64,000 nt of DNA from Dugong dugon (GCA_030035585.1 CM057476.1:23420501-23484500); one strand, 5' to 3'. Shown: positions 10,774 to 21,885, counted from the first letter of the stretch. Translations and numbers: made by a program. The notes: a model not told the origin generated them from the letters alone.

Positions 10774-11996
10774 TATTGTTAGGTGCCATCAAGTCAGTTC
10801 TGACTCATACCGACCCTATGTACAGCAAAACAAAACACTGCCCAGTCCTGCGCCATCCTAACAATCATTGTTACCCTTGAGTCCATTGTTGCAGCCACTG
10901 TGTCAATCCATCTCCTTGAGGGTCTTCCTCTTTTTCACTGACCCACTACTTTACCAAGCATGATCTCCTTCTCCGGGGACTGATCCCTCCTGATAACATG
11001 TGCAAAGTATGTGAGATAAAGTCTTACAATCCTTGCTTCCAAGGAGAATTCTGGCTGTACTTCTTCCAAGAGAGATTTGTTCATTCTTTTGGCAGTCCAT
11101 GGTGTATTCAGTATTCATCTTCAACACCATAATTCAGAGACATCGATTCTTCTTCTGTCTTCCTTATTCATTCTCCAGCTTTCACACGCACATGAGGTGA
11201 TTGAAAACATTGTGACTTGGGTCCAAAAAAAAAACCCATTGCTGTTGAGGGGATTCCGACTCATAGTGACCCTATAGGACACAGCAGAACTGCCCCATAT
11301 GGTTTCCAAGGAGCTCCTGGTAGCTTTGAACTGCTGACCTTTTGGATAGCAACCATAGCTCTTAACCACTACATCACCAGGATTTCCTGGCTTGGGTCAG
11401 GCACACCTTATTCTTCAAGGTGACATCTTTGCTTTTGAACACTTTAAAGAGATCTTTTGCAGCAGATTTGCCCAATGCAACCCATCGTTTGATTTCTTCA
11501 CTACTGCTGCCATGGGTGTTGGTTGCGGATTCAAGTACAGTGAAATCCTTGACAATTTCAATCCTTTCTCAGTTTATCATGATGTTGCCTATTGGTCCAG
11601 TTGTGAGGATTTTTGTTTTCTTTACGTTGAGGTGTAATCCATACTGAAAGCTGTAGCCTTTGATCCTCATCGGTAAGTACTTCAAGTCCCCTTCACTTTC
11701 AGAAAGTAAGGTAGTGTCATCTGAATAACGAAGTAGTTAATGAGGCTTCCTCCAATCCTGATGCCCCGTTCTATCAGACAATGTTCCACTGCTATTCAAA
11801 GGGTTTTCACTGGCTAATTCTTTTCAGAAGTAGACCGCCAGGTCCTTCTTCCTAGTCTGTCTTAGTCTGGAAGCTCAGCTGAAACCTGTCCACCATGGGT
11901 GACTCTGCTGGTGTTTGAATACCGGTGGCATAGCTTCCAGCATCACAGCAACACGCAAGCCCCCACAGTATGACCAACTGACAGACACGTGGGGAT
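10774..11996 (-). mobile_element. Internally deleted RTE retrotransposon
   Basis: 3' end (10774) starts with the GTTAGGTGCCATCAAGTCAG tail shared with AfroSINEs. It runs through the RT C-terminal region, then near 11770 jumps to 5' UTR-type sequence (CAGACAATGTTCCACTG) ending near 11996. The endonuclease and most of RT are missing. It carries a nested SINE at 11224-11390. Mirror at 41701-42931. Confidence 0.8.
11224..11390 (-). mobile_element. Short AfroSINE nested in RTE
   Basis: Starts with an A run and CCCATTGCTGTTGAGG, ends TACATCACCAGGATTTCC. CTTGGGTC repeats on both sides (about 11216 and 11391), the target duplication. This is a third nesting level: SINE in RTE in L1. Confidence 0.85.
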
Positions 11997-12394
11997 ATCA
12001 GAACTTAACTTCTCTTTATGGCTGAATAATATTCCAGTGTGTGTCTATGCCACATGTTGTTTATCCATTCATGTGCCGCTGGATGTTTAAGTTGTTCCTA
12101 ACTTTAGGCTACTGTGAATAGTGTGGCAATGAATGTTGGTGTACGAGTTACCCCCAGGGTTTTACAACCTTTTTACTGATGTCTAATATACTTACAAAAT
12201 GTACATCAAATAACGTCTACCCTCTTAGATGATTCTGTGAGGGCTGGAGCAAGCAGGGAACACATGAAGGATGGCGTTGGGGGAGGAGACTTGGGGAGTG
12301 AGTGGGCTTTGAGTCTTTGTGCCTGCCTCATTCCCTGGCCACTGGTCTGAAGTCCAAATAGAAAGCGTTTACGGGCCACTGGCTTCAGCGTCAG

Positions 12395-12605
12395 CAGAGC
12401 CCTGGTTGTGCAGTGGTTAAGTACTTGGCTGCTAACTAAAATGTCAGTGATTCAAACCCACCAGCCTCTCCGTGGGAGAAAGATGTGGCAGTCTGCTTCC
12501 GTAAAGATTACTGCCTTGGAAACTCTATGGGGCAGGTCTACTCTGTCCTAAAAAGGGTTGCTATGAGTTGGAATCAACTCGACGGCAACAAGTTTTGGTT
12601 TTTGG
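12395..12605 (+). mobile_element. AfroSINE
   Basis: Near-consensus head GAGCCCTGGTTGTGCAGTGG and tail ATCAACTCGACGGCAACAAG. Mirror at 41093-41302. Confidence 0.88.
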
Positions 12606-13112
12606 CTTTGGTGTCGAGGACAGTTTCCACGCTGCCACCCGCCCTACTAGAGGACCCCACCTGCCCAGCCTGCCTCCGTCCCTTTGACTTGGGGTAGCAG
12701 CACCCTGCTCCGGCCTCACTTAAGAACCAAATATTTCAAATATGAGGACGTGGTCAAGGCCTGCCCACTCCATCTGATCCTCAGTGATGGGTGACAGGGG
12801 TGAAGAGAAGGTCTAGCTCCTGCCCAATGAATCAAAGCCGGAGAAGGCTCTACCTGTCAGCAGGCTTTCTCCTTGGCCCTGCTCACCAAGTCCCCACCGT
12901 CCACCCGCACAGGTGGCAGGCAGCCCTCTCAGCTTCCTAGAAGGACCATTCTCCACGGAGGAGGGTGCTGCATGTGGGGCCCCCGTGGTAGCTGTGGGTG
13001 TGGGACTCTTGTCCTTCTCAGCTTGCCTTTCTTGTCCTGTCTTGAGAAGGGGCATCACATACATCGCCCACTGTAGTGAGTTGAATGGGGGCCGCCCAGA
13101 AGGTATGTCAAG

Positions 13113-13684
13113 AATACACTAGGCTTAGGGGACATCTATGTCAATTGGCATAACATAGTGCATAAAAACAATGTTCTACATCCAACCTAGGTGAGAAACC
13201 CTGAGAGTATGGCCCCCAGACACCCTTTTAACTCAGTACTGAAGTCACTCTTGAGGTTCACCCTTCAGCCAAAGATTAGACAGGCAAATAAAACAAAATG
13301 AGACTAAATGGGCACACCAGCCCAGGGGCAACGATGAGAAAGTAGGAGGAGCCAGGAAAGTCAGTAGTGGGAACCCAAGTTCGAGAAGGGGAGAATGTTG
13401 ACACGTCATGGGATTGGCAACCGATGTCACAAAACAATAACCCATAACCCGTTGCAACCCAGTCAATTGCGACTCATGGCGACCCTATAGGAACTGCCCT
13501 ATAGGGTTTCCAAGGAGCAACTGGTGGATTCAAACTGCCAACCTTTTGGTTAGCAGCCAAGCTCTTAACCGCTACACCACCAGGGCTTCCACAAAACCAT
13601 ATACGTATTAATTGTTTAGTGAGAAACTAATTTGCTCTGTCAACCTTCATCTAAAGTACAATAAAAAACAAAAAAACAAAAAGA
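13113..13684 (+). mobile_element. L1 3' UTR nested in MLT1, with nested SINE
   Basis: L1 tail (CACACCAGCCCAGGGGCAAC, AAAGTACAATAAAAA) holding a short antisense AfroSINE at 13441-13598. Present in both arms. Confidence 0.75.
13441..13598 (-). mobile_element. Short AfroSINE
   Basis: Begins CATAACCCGTTGCAACCCAG and ends CACCACCAGGGCTTCC; mirror split at 39729-39787 and 40127-40233. Confidence 0.85.
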
Positions 13685-14429
13685 GTCTTTGCAGATGTAG
13701 TTAATGATCTCAGGATGAGATCTCCCTAGATTATCCATTGAGCCCTAACTGCAATGGCAATTGTCCTTATAAGAGATGCCCAGAGGAGAGGCGTGGGGAG
13801 AAGAGGAGAAGGCCGTGTGAAGACAGGCAGAGATTGGAATGATGTGGCCACAGCCCAGGAAGCCTGGAGCCACCGGAAGCTGGAAGAGGCAAGGGATGGA
13901 TTCTCCCCCGGAGTCTTCAGAGGGAGTGTGTCCTTACTCACCGCTTGATTTCAGACATCTAGCCTCTGGAAGTGTGAGAAGATAAATCTCTGTGGTTTTA
14001 AGCCAACCAGTTTACGGTCATTTGTTAGGTGGTCCTAGAACACTAGTATCTGTCATCCGTATCAGGTGTGTCCAAATCAAAGTCTACATGGCCTGAAGCC
14101 GTCCCCTCCTCTCTCCTCCCTGCCCCAGGCTGTCATTACTTCTTTCCTGGACTAGTGCAACAGCCTCCAGACTGTCTCCCTGCCTTCAGCTCATCCCCTT
14201 CCAATCGGGCCATACCTCCTCCTCATCCCAGCAGCTTTCAGAAGTCCTGGTCAAATTGCTGAAAGGGTAAGACCACCCGCTTTCTGTGGACCACAGTCTA
14301 GTTCCCAAATTCAAGCCTGACTTGATGGAGCCCCACTCAGAGGGGGCCCACGCTTGGTTTAATGCTCTGTGGTTGCCATCTTGAAATTCTGAATTGTTTT
14401 TGGAAAAGGGGCCTGCATTTTCGTTTTGC

Positions 14430-14648
14430 ACCAGTTGAAACCAGTTGCCGTGCAGTCAACTCCAACTCAGGGCGACTCCATGTATGCCAGCACAGAAGAA
14501 CAGAACTGTGCTCCATAGGATTTTCAATGGCTGGCTTCTCAGAAGTAGATCTGCAGGTCTTTCTTCTGAGGTGCCTCTGCACGACTTGAACCTCCAGCCT
14601 TTCAGTTAGCAGCTGAGTGCATTAACCATTTGCACCATTCAAGGACTC
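14430..14648 (-). mobile_element. AfroSINE with target duplication
   Basis: Flanked by TTTTGCACC at 14423-14431 and again at about 14650. Mirror at 38670-38885. Confidence 0.88.
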
Positions 14649-14654
14649 ATTTTG

Positions 14655-14873
14655 CACCAAAACAAACAAACAAACCCATTGCTGTTGAGCTGAATTGATT
14701 CTGACTCATGCTGACCGCATGCGTGACAGAATAGAACTGCTCCATTGGGTTTTCTTGGCATCTTTAGAGAAGCAGATCATCAGGCCTTTCTTCTGCAGCT
14801 CTGCTGGGTGCATTTCAGCCTCCAACCTTTAGACTTGTAGGCAAGCATTAACCATTTGTGCCACACAGGGGCC
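14655..14873 (-). mobile_element. AfroSINE near inner arm edge
   Basis: A-rich start (AAACAAACAAACAAACCC), closing GCCACACAGGGGCC. The arm homology continues about 90 bp past it to 14963. Mirror at 38447-38655. Confidence 0.85.
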
Positions 14874-14997
14874 TTCGTTACGTTCAAGGTCCTGCATATC
14901 ATGTAGCCAGCCCTGCCCAACTCAACCTTCTCAGCTCGCCTACTCCCACACCCCTTCCTTCAGTACAGTATTTATTCCCTTCTGTATCCAGAAAAAG

Positions 14998-15213
14998 GTC
15001 CCTGGATGGTGCAAATGGTTTGCACTCCTCTACTAACCTAAATGTTGGTGGCTTGAACCCACCCCGAAGCATAGTGGAAGAAAGGTTTGTAACTTGCTTC
15101 CATAAAGATTACAGCCAAGTAAACCCTATGGAACAGTTCTGCTCTATGACACATGGGGTTGCCATGAGTCAGAACCAACTCACCGGCAACGGGTTTGATT
15201 TTTGGTGTGGTAT
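14998..15213 (+). mobile_element. AfroSINE
   Basis: Head GTCCCTGGATGGTGCAAATG, tail GGTTGCCATGAGTCAGAACC. First repeat inside the spacer. Confidence 0.85.
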
Positions 15214-15215
15214 CT

Positions 15216-15394
15216 GAGTGGTGCAGATATTTAACATACTGAGCTGCTAACTGAAAGGGTGGAGGTACAGAAGAAAGGCCTGGCAATCTACTTCTGAAAA
15301 ATCAGCCACGGAAAACCCTCTGGAGCACAGTTCTACTACTGACATACGCGAGGTGACTATGAGGTAGAGTTGACTTGACGGCAGTTGACTGATG
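15216..15394 (+). mobile_element. AfroSINE, partial
   Basis: Head GTATCTGAGTGGTGCAG, body GAAGAAAGGCCTGGCAATCT, decayed tail. Tandem with the preceding SINE. Confidence 0.8.
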
Positions 15395-15419
15395 GGTGTC
15401 CAGAGTAACCACTCAGAGG

Positions 15420-15860
15420 CTGAGTGTTTTATTTTTTCTGGTTTCATGCGTGTTTATCTGTTTCTTTATTAAACTTGATCATACTGTGCCGATTGTTTTT
15501 TTAAATTTCATTTTCAGACTAAAACAGAAGTTTCCAAACCCAGAAAGTATAAAAAGGTCTACAGTGACAGATTTCACTGCCAGTCTTATCCCCTTCCTGC
15601 CTAGTTCCCATCTCTCTCCCAAATGGGCAACCGTATTTCTTAGTTTCTTTTGTAGCTTATCAGATTTCCTTAAGCAAACACAAATACAAATAAAGATAAT
15701 TTTTCCATTTTTTCCACACAAATGGCATACTATCTACACTGTTCCGCACCTTGATTTTTTCACGTCTTGGACATCTTTTCACATCAGTGCACAGAGACCT
15801 TCCTCATGCCTTTTTACAACTTCATAGTCCAGTTCTGGGATTTGTCTTATTAATGAATAC
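15420..15860 (-). mobile_element. Old L1 fragment
   Basis: T-rich antisense L1 3' UTR-like sequence with no open frame; the same element appears to resume at about 16650-16900. The family assignment is approximate. Confidence 0.45.
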
Positions 15861-16440
15861 TTGGGCTAAAAGGAACGGAATTTTTAATTCTTGTGGCATC
15901 CAGGTTTTCTGGATCCATGGAGGTTGAAAATGACCCACCCACGTTATTGCCAAACTAAACTAATCTTTGAACCTTAAACATTGAGTCAAGACTGGTTTCC
16001 TGAAAGTCATCTTTCAGTCAAACAACAGTTTAGCTTAATTAATAAAGAACGTTTACCTCAAGCATTGTGCTCTTTTATAGAATTATCTATGTACAGTCAG
16101 TTTTGACAAACAGTAATTACAAAGGTCAGACCAGAAGCTATGTTTTAAGGTGAGTCGGTAATTATTTGAATTGTTCTTCAAGAAAATGTTGCATGTCCAC
16201 GACTAATTATGTAAACACTATTCTGGCCCTGTTTTCACAGCAGCATACAATTTCTAGCAGTAAACTCGAGCATAAGAAGCTGTGAAAGATTTCTCTTATT
16301 TGGAACATTTGTGACTCTCTAGTCAGAAATGTTGCCCCGATTTGCAAATCGTATATTAAATAAACTTCAACCAATTTTTACTATTGGCTTAATATTCTTT
16401 TTGCTTTCGCAGCTGTTACAAATCTTTGCACTAGTGAATG
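15861..16440. other. Unclassified AT-rich insertion in L1
   Basis: About 15950-16140 resembles an L1 3' UTR piece also seen near 53880-54060 (TTTAGCTTAATTAATAAAGA and relatives). The rest, to about 16440, has an LTR-like feel (AATAAA near 16355) but I cannot name it. Confidence 0.35.
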
Positions 16441-16481
16441 ACCTTGTATACAGGGTCATTTCACACATTTGCTAATACATC

Positions 16482-16645
16482 GGGCCCTGGTGGTGCAGTT
16501 GTTAAGAGCTTGGCTGCTAACCAAAAGGTCGATATTTCGAATCCACCAGCTGTTCCTTGAAAACACTTTGGGGCGGTTCTGCTCTGTCCTATAAGGTTGC
16601 TATGACATGGAATCGACTTGATGGCAATGGTTTGTTTGTTTGTCT
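16482..16645 (+). mobile_element. Short AfroSINE with target duplication
   Basis: Near-consensus head (GGGCCCTGGTGGTGCAG), ending in GTTTGTTTGTTTG. CTAATACATC occurs on both sides (16472 and about 16646), giving a clean target duplication. A young copy that exists only in the spacer. Confidence 0.9.
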
Positions 16646-16885
16646 AATACATCTGTAGGCCAAATTTCCAGAAGTAGAAATACTGGGGTAGAGAGCCTAT
16701 GTATTCAAAATTTTTGTGGACGCTTACAAATTCTCCTTCATAAGGGCTGTATTACAGTTTAGACTCCCTCTAGCAATATGAGAGTATCTGGTTCTCCATA
16801 GCCTCACCAACATATTATATATCATCAAACTTTTAGATTTTTGTCGATATGATAATTAGAAATTATATCTCAGTATAGTCGTGTT
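16646..16885 (-). mobile_element. Old L1 fragment
   Basis: Antisense L1 pattern around TCTCCATAGCCTCACCAACA, typical of old L1 3' UTR sequence, with no open frame. Confidence 0.5.
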
Positions 16886-17185
16886 TTTGCTTTTTTTTTT
16901 TTTTAAACAAAAAAGAGAGTTTATTGACCGGGTAATGGAGACGTCCAGTGGTAGATGAACTTCAGGCACAACTTGATTCAGGTGTTCACACGGTGTCATC
17001 AGGACTCAAACTGTCAACACTTCCAAGCTGCTTTCCTCTCTGCTGTTCTTGGTTCACAGGGTGGCCTTCAACAGAGCTTCTCTGCACCGGTAGTTCCCAT
17101 AGTAGTATTGGAATTGGTTCTCATCACACACACACCTCTAAACTAATCGCAGTGGCAGAAGACAGCATATGATCGGCAATGCCTG
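16886..17185 (-). other. Retroposed transcript 3' end, source unknown
   Basis: On the minus strand the sequence ends CCGGTCAATAAACTCTC and then, after a short gap, a run of A (plus-strand T run at 16896-16910). AATAAA followed by an A tail is the mark of a retroposed transcript end. The roughly 260 bp body shows no clear frame and no family I recognise; it could be an LTR or LINE tail. Confidence 0.45.
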
Positions 17186-17234
17186 AACAGGCGTGCACGC
17201 TGGGGGTCTAGGTGTGCAAGGTCACGCAAACCAC

Positions 17235-17716
17235 ATGGCCTATATTATTTTCCTATGACTGCTTTAATAAATTACCACTAATAAGGTGATTTAAAACAAC
17301 ACAAATCTATTCCCTTACAGTTCTGGGGGCCAGAGTCCAAAATCATTTTTGGACTGTCGGCAGGGCTGCTTCTTTCTGGAGGCTCTAGGGGAGAATCTGT
17401 TTCCTGGATTTTTCCAACATCTAGAGGCTGCCTGTATTCCTTGGCTTGTGGCCCCTTCCTCCATCTTCAAATCTCATCACTCCAGTCTCTGCTTCCGTCT
17501 TCACAACACCTTTTCCTCTCACTCTGACTCCTCCTGCTCCCTCTTATAAAGAACCTTGGGATTACATTGGCCTAGCTGCATAATCCAGATGATCTCCCCA
17601 TCACAAAATTCTTAACCTTATCCCATCTGCAAAGCCCCTTTTGCTACATATAGGGACGTTCACAGGTTTCAGATTAGGACGTGGACATCTTTAGGGGCCA
17701 TTTTCAGCCTATTACA
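17235..17716 (-). mobile_element. MLT1-type LTR
   Basis: Antisense MaLR LTR pattern: a CTATGACTGCTTTAATAAAT-like end, ACAGTTCTGGGGGCCAGAGT, TTCCTTGGCTTGTGGCC, CTCTTATAAAGAACCTTGGG, and GGGGCCATTTTCAGCCTATT at the far end. Confidence 0.75.
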
Positions 17717-17779
17717 TGGCCTAAGAGTGTAGAGGTGTTGTTTCCCAAATGGAAGCAAAAGATGCAGTTTATTAGAAAA

Positions 17780-17973
17780 AGAGACAATGAAGTGGCCATC
17801 CAAGGCACAACAATTGGTCTCTACTTCCCTGGAGCCACAGAGGAAGGAGAGTTAGGAATAGGAGGAGGAAATGGAACGTGTGGCTAATTGCTGCCACGAA
17901 AAACTACCTCCTTTGCCATGAGACCAGAAGAACTGGATGGTGCCCAGCTACCATTACAGGCAGGCCCCTGGGG
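17780..17973 (+). mobile_element. L1 3' UTR fragment
   Basis: Matches other L1 tail copies in the window (GGAATAGGAGGAGGAAATGG, then GAACTGGATGGTGCCCAGC; compare about 53650-53760). Confidence 0.55.
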
Positions 17974-20078
17974 CAATGAACAAGATCTATTCCTAACTAT
18001 GTCTTTAAGTCAAATTTGTACGTAAGTCCCAACAGGTACGTATTGTTCTTATTTAGCCTTACTTTAGTGCAAGAAAGGGCTCAAAGCCTTTTCAATGATT
18101 TAAAAGCTGCAAATGCAAAACTAGATAATTGGGAGCTCCTAAAAATCAAACGCTTATGTTCATCAACATATTTCACCAAAAGAGTAAAAAGTCAACCTAT
18201 AGACTGGGAAAATTTTTTTAGCTACAACAAATCTGATCAGCATCTAATCTCTAAAATCGACAAGATATTGCAAAACCTCAACAACAAAAAGACAAATAAC
18301 CCGATTAAAAAATGGGCAAAGGAGATGAACAGACACTTCACCAAAGAAGACATTCAGGCAACTAACAGACACATGAGGAAATGCTCATGATCATTAGCCA
18401 TTAGAGAAATACAAATCGAAACTACAATGAGATACTATCTCACCCCGACAAGGCTAGCATTAATCCAAAAAACACCACATAATAAATACTAGAAAGGTTG
18501 TGGCGAGAGTGGAACACTTATACACTGTTGGTGGGAATGTAAAACGGTACCTCCACTTCGGAAATCGATTTGGCACTTCCTTAAAAAGCTAGAAATAGAT
18601 GTACCATGTGATCCAACAATCCCGCTCCTTGGAATATATCTTAGAGAAATAAGCGGCATCACACGAATAGATACATGCACACCCATGTTCACTGCAGCAC
18701 TGTTCACGATAGCAAAAACATGGAAACAACCTAGGTGCCCATCAACAGATGAATGGGTAAACAAATTACGGTATAGTCGCACAATGGAATACTACGCAGC
18801 TATAAAGAGCAACGATGAATCCATGAAACATAACATGGAGGAAGCTGGAAGGCATTATGCTGAGTGAATTTAGACAGTCACAAAAGAACAAATATTGTAT
18901 AAGACTACTGTCATAAGAACGCAAGAAAAGGTTTAAACACAGAAGAAAACATTCTTTGATGGTTATGAGGGTGGGGAGGGAGGGTGAGGGTTATTCACTA
19001 ACTAGATAGTAGATAAGAATTATCTTAGGTGAAGGGAAGGACAACACACACTCCAGGGGAAGTCAGCACAACTGGACTAAATCAAAAGCTAAGAAGTTTC
19101 CTGAACACAACCAAACACTTTGAGGGACAGAGTGGCAGGGGTGCGGGTCTGGGGACCATGCTTTCAGGGGACATCTAGGTCAACTGGCATAACAAAGCTT
19201 ATTAAGAAAATGTTCTGCATCCTACTTTAGTGAGTGGCGACTGGGGCCTTAAAAGCTAGCAAGCGACTATCTAAGATGCATCAATTGGTCCCAACTAAGG
19301 GGGAGTAAAGGATGATGAAGAACACCAAAGACACAAGGAAAGTATTAGCCCAAGAGACAGAAAGGGCCACATAAACCAGAGACTTCATCGGCCTGAGACC
19401 AGAAGAACTAGACGGTGCCCGGCTACCACCAATGACCGCCCTGACAGGGAACACGACAGAGAGTCCCTAATGGAGCAGAAGAAAGGTGGGGTGCAGAACT
19501 CAAATTCTAGTAAAGAGACCAGATTTTATGGTCTGACTGAGACTGGAGGAACCCCAGAAAGCATGACCCCCGGACTCTCTGTCAGCCCAGAAGTAAAACC
19601 ATTCCTGAGGCCATCTCTTCAGACAAAGATCAGACTAGATTATGGGACATAAAATGATACTTGTGAAGAATGTGCTTCTTAGCTCAAGTAGATTCGTGAG
19701 ACTAAATGGGCAGCTCCTGTCTGGAGGTGAGATGAGAAGGCAGAGAGGGTCAGGAGCTGGTTGAATGGACACAGGAAATCCAGGTTGGAAAGAAAAAGTG
19801 TGCTGTCACAGTACATGAAGAGCAACTAGGGTCACATAACAATGTATGTATAAATTTTTGTATGAGAGACTCACTTGAATTGTAAACTTTCAGTTAAAGT
19901 AGAACAATTTTTTTTAAAAGCTGCAAGTGCAGCAAGTGAAGGTGATTGTGATGAATTTGTTGCGAGTAGAGGTTGGTTCAGTCCTTTCCAAGGGAAGGCA
20001 AATTTACATAACATTAAACAGCAAGTACGAGTTGTCATAAGTCGGACTTCCGTAACCCTGGGGACTGCCTGTACTTAG
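17974..20078 (+). mobile_element. Tigger-like DNA transposon split by L1
   Basis: Outer ends are inverted: ACAGGCAGGCCCCTGGGG at the left and CCCTGGGGACTGCCTGT at the right, beside TA. The body, 18050-18116 joined to 19913-20030, reads as a fragment of a pogo/Tigger (CENP-B-like) DNA-binding region with an ASRGWFSPF segment and an LHNIK segment. An L1 sits in the middle. No catalytic region is present, so this is a non-autonomous or deleted element. Confidence 0.65.
18117..19912 (+). mobile_element. 5'-truncated L1 inserted in the Tigger element
   Basis: About 780 bp of ORF2 C-terminus (a [15 protein letters not shown] segment, a CTPMFTAALFTIAK segment and TMEYYAAIKSN) followed by a roughly 1-kb 3' UTR ending in an A-rich tail near 19912. 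TTTAAAAGCTGCAA plus TGCA is repeated at 18101-18116 and 19913-19930, the target duplication. ORF2 is broken, so the element is dead. It shows that the separate L1 tails elsewhere in the window belong to one L1 lineage. Confidence 0.85.
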
Positions 20079-20259
20079 TCATGAGTGTGTGTGTTTAAGC
20101 GAAATAGGCCCTGGGGTGGGAAGGGAGGGCAGTCAGCCACCCTCCCTGTCATCGTCATCGTTACTGTCGCTCTGAAGGGCAATGTCAGTCACATCCCACT
20201 CAACCCTGCTGCCTGCTCCTGACAGGCATGTCCTCTTCTGCACAGGGCTTGAAGTTCTG

Positions 20260-20605
20260 GCAGTGCCCTGTCGATGTACTGCTGCAATTGTAGTTGAATT
20301 ATTGCAGCATAATTTTATTTGCATGTGATATTAATGATACTGTTTGATAATTTCTGCATTCCATTGGATCGCCTTTCTTTGAAATGGGCACAAATATAGA
20401 TCTCTTCCAGTCAGTTGTCCAGATAGCTGTCTTCCAAATTGCTTAGCATAGACAAGTGAGCGCTTCCAGCCTTGCATCTGTTTGTTGAAACATCTAAGTT
20501 GGTATCCCATCAATACCTGGAGTCTTGTTTTTCCCCAAAGTCTTCAGTGCAGCTTGGACTTCTTCCTGCAGTACCCTCCTCCTGTCAGGAGAGCAGCTAT
20601 CAGCA
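20260..20605 (-). mobile_element. RTE fragment
   Basis: Antisense RT region, colinear with 59730-59960 (TGATATTAATGATACTGTTT, CTTGCATCTGTTTGTTGAAA). No intact frame. Confidence 0.75.
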
Positions 20606-20607
20606 CC

Positions 20608-20800
20608 ATGATTATGTCAAAAACGGTTTGTGCTTAACTACTAACCGAAAGGTTGATGTTTGAATCCACCCAGTGATGCCGTAGAAGAAAGGCCTGGTGG
20701 ATCTACTTCTGTAAGATCACAGCCATTGAAAACCCTGTAGAGTGCACTTCCAGCCTAAAACACATGGGATCGCCGTTAGTAGGACAATGTTAGTCTCTGG
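20608..20800 (+). mobile_element. AfroSINE, decayed
   Basis: Head damaged; body GAAGAAAGGCCTGGTGGATC and tail GGGATCGCCGTTAGTAGG recognisable. Confidence 0.7.
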
Positions 20801-21570
20801 TTTGCCAGGGGTGAGAGGTGGGGTGTTCGTTACATGACATAATTCAGGTAAAGAGCTGAGCAGGTAAAGGCTCAAGGTCAGCGATCAGTACACAGCAGCT
20901 GCCATCAGCATCATTAGAAACTTTATCACCACTCATGACCTCCTGAGTCCCTCCCTTGGCTTCTCCCTGAGCACCACACCAGGTGCTGGAATGAGGGAGG
21001 TGTGGGATGCGTCCCCTGCTCTTGAGGAACTTACAGTCTATCAGGGGAGCGGTTAGTGAGCAGGGCAGTCTTGCAAAGCACCAAGGAAGGCTGAAGGGGT
21101 CTGGAGAGAGTCTGGGGCAGGAGTGCCGGGTAGCCCACAGGAGATGGTATTCGAGCCACTATTTGGAAGCAGCTAGAACCTTTGAAATGGGGAGGGTAAA
21201 TGAGAGAAGACCCTAGATGGCTTGCGATGGGTGTTCCCCAAGGATTGAGGCTGGAGAGTCAGTGAGGGGCAAAGGTGAGGGGCCTGGGAGTGCAGCTCCA
21301 CATCCAGAGCTAAGCGGGAGCCAGGGGGGTCAAGTGTAAGAAAAGGCCATTTCCTAGATGATGCCCATGGTGCACACAGCCTTGGAAAATGAAAGGCTGT
21401 GTAATTCAATGGCATTTCAATCAAGTGGAGTGGCTCCTTCTTTCAATAGCTTTTATTTGGAATTCTTCTCTAATTATGGACGTGAATCATGCACGATGCA
21501 GAAAAGGAAAACATGCACACACACTGGGGGAAAAAAGCCAAAGTCATCTGTACCTCACAACCCCTAGATA

Positions 21571-21702
21571 AGCTACCTGGATGGTGCAAATAGTTTGTGC
21601 TCGACTACTAAACTGAAGGTTGGTGGTTCGAACCCACCCAGAAGCACCCCAGAAGAAAGACCTGGCTATCTGCTTCTCTAAAGATTAAAGCCAAGAAAAT
21701 CT
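21571..21702 (+). mobile_element. AfroSINE, 3'-truncated
   Basis: Head GCTACCTGGATGGTGCAAAT and body CAGAAGAAAGACCTGGC; the RTE-like tail is missing. Confidence 0.75.
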
Positions 21703-21729
21703 TCAGGGCACAGGGGGTGGGAAAGCAAA

Positions 21730-21885
21730 TAAATCAAATGACCAGTTGCTGAGCACCTACTGTATGTGCCAGCCTGTTCTCATGCGTGCCATGTCCCACC
21801 TCATTTGATCTTTCCTGAAGCCCCATGGGGTAGAGACAAGAGAAGTCTCCTTTTAGGATCAGGAAACAGGCGCCCACACCCAGTG
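21730..21885 (-). repeat. MIR-like SINE
   Basis: Antisense MIR pattern: GAGCACCTACTGTATGTGCC through CCTCATTTGATC to AGGATCAGGAAACAGG. Confidence 0.6.

Larger units (their letters stand above)
10425..12150 (-). mobile_element. L1 3' end split by an RTE
   Basis: Antisense L1 tail and ORF2 end at 10425-10773 and 11997-12150 with RTE inserted between. The split points repeat ATCAGAACT (before 10774 and at 11997), the target duplication. Shared with the right arm. Confidence 0.75.
13071..14047 (+). mobile_element. MLT1-type LTR split by an L1 tail
   Basis: MaLR LTR pattern: CTGTAGTGAGTTGAATGGGG at the left end, a CCTTATAAGAGATGCCCAGA block, GAAGCTGGAAGAGGCAAGG, and an end with TCTGTGGTTTTAAGCCAACC. 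Interrupted at about 13113-13684 by an L1 3' UTR. Mirror at 39283-40622. The 13735-13941 stretch is unchanged between arms. Confidence 0.75.
1..14963. repeat. Left arm of a large inverted duplication
   Basis: The reverse complement of 38354-53046 aligns along this whole stretch in the same order: L1 end, MIR, SINE, LIF-like gene, SINEs, L1 with nested RTE, MLT1 LTR, two SINEs. The inner boundary is sharp: homology ends just after a CCCACACCCCTTCC block at 14948-14963 and its mirror at 38354-38370. The outer end is not visible, because homology still holds at base 1. Divergence varies from none over 200 bp (13735-13941) to about 6% (8106-8350). Seen directly by aligning the two arms by eye. 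Confidence 0.95.
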
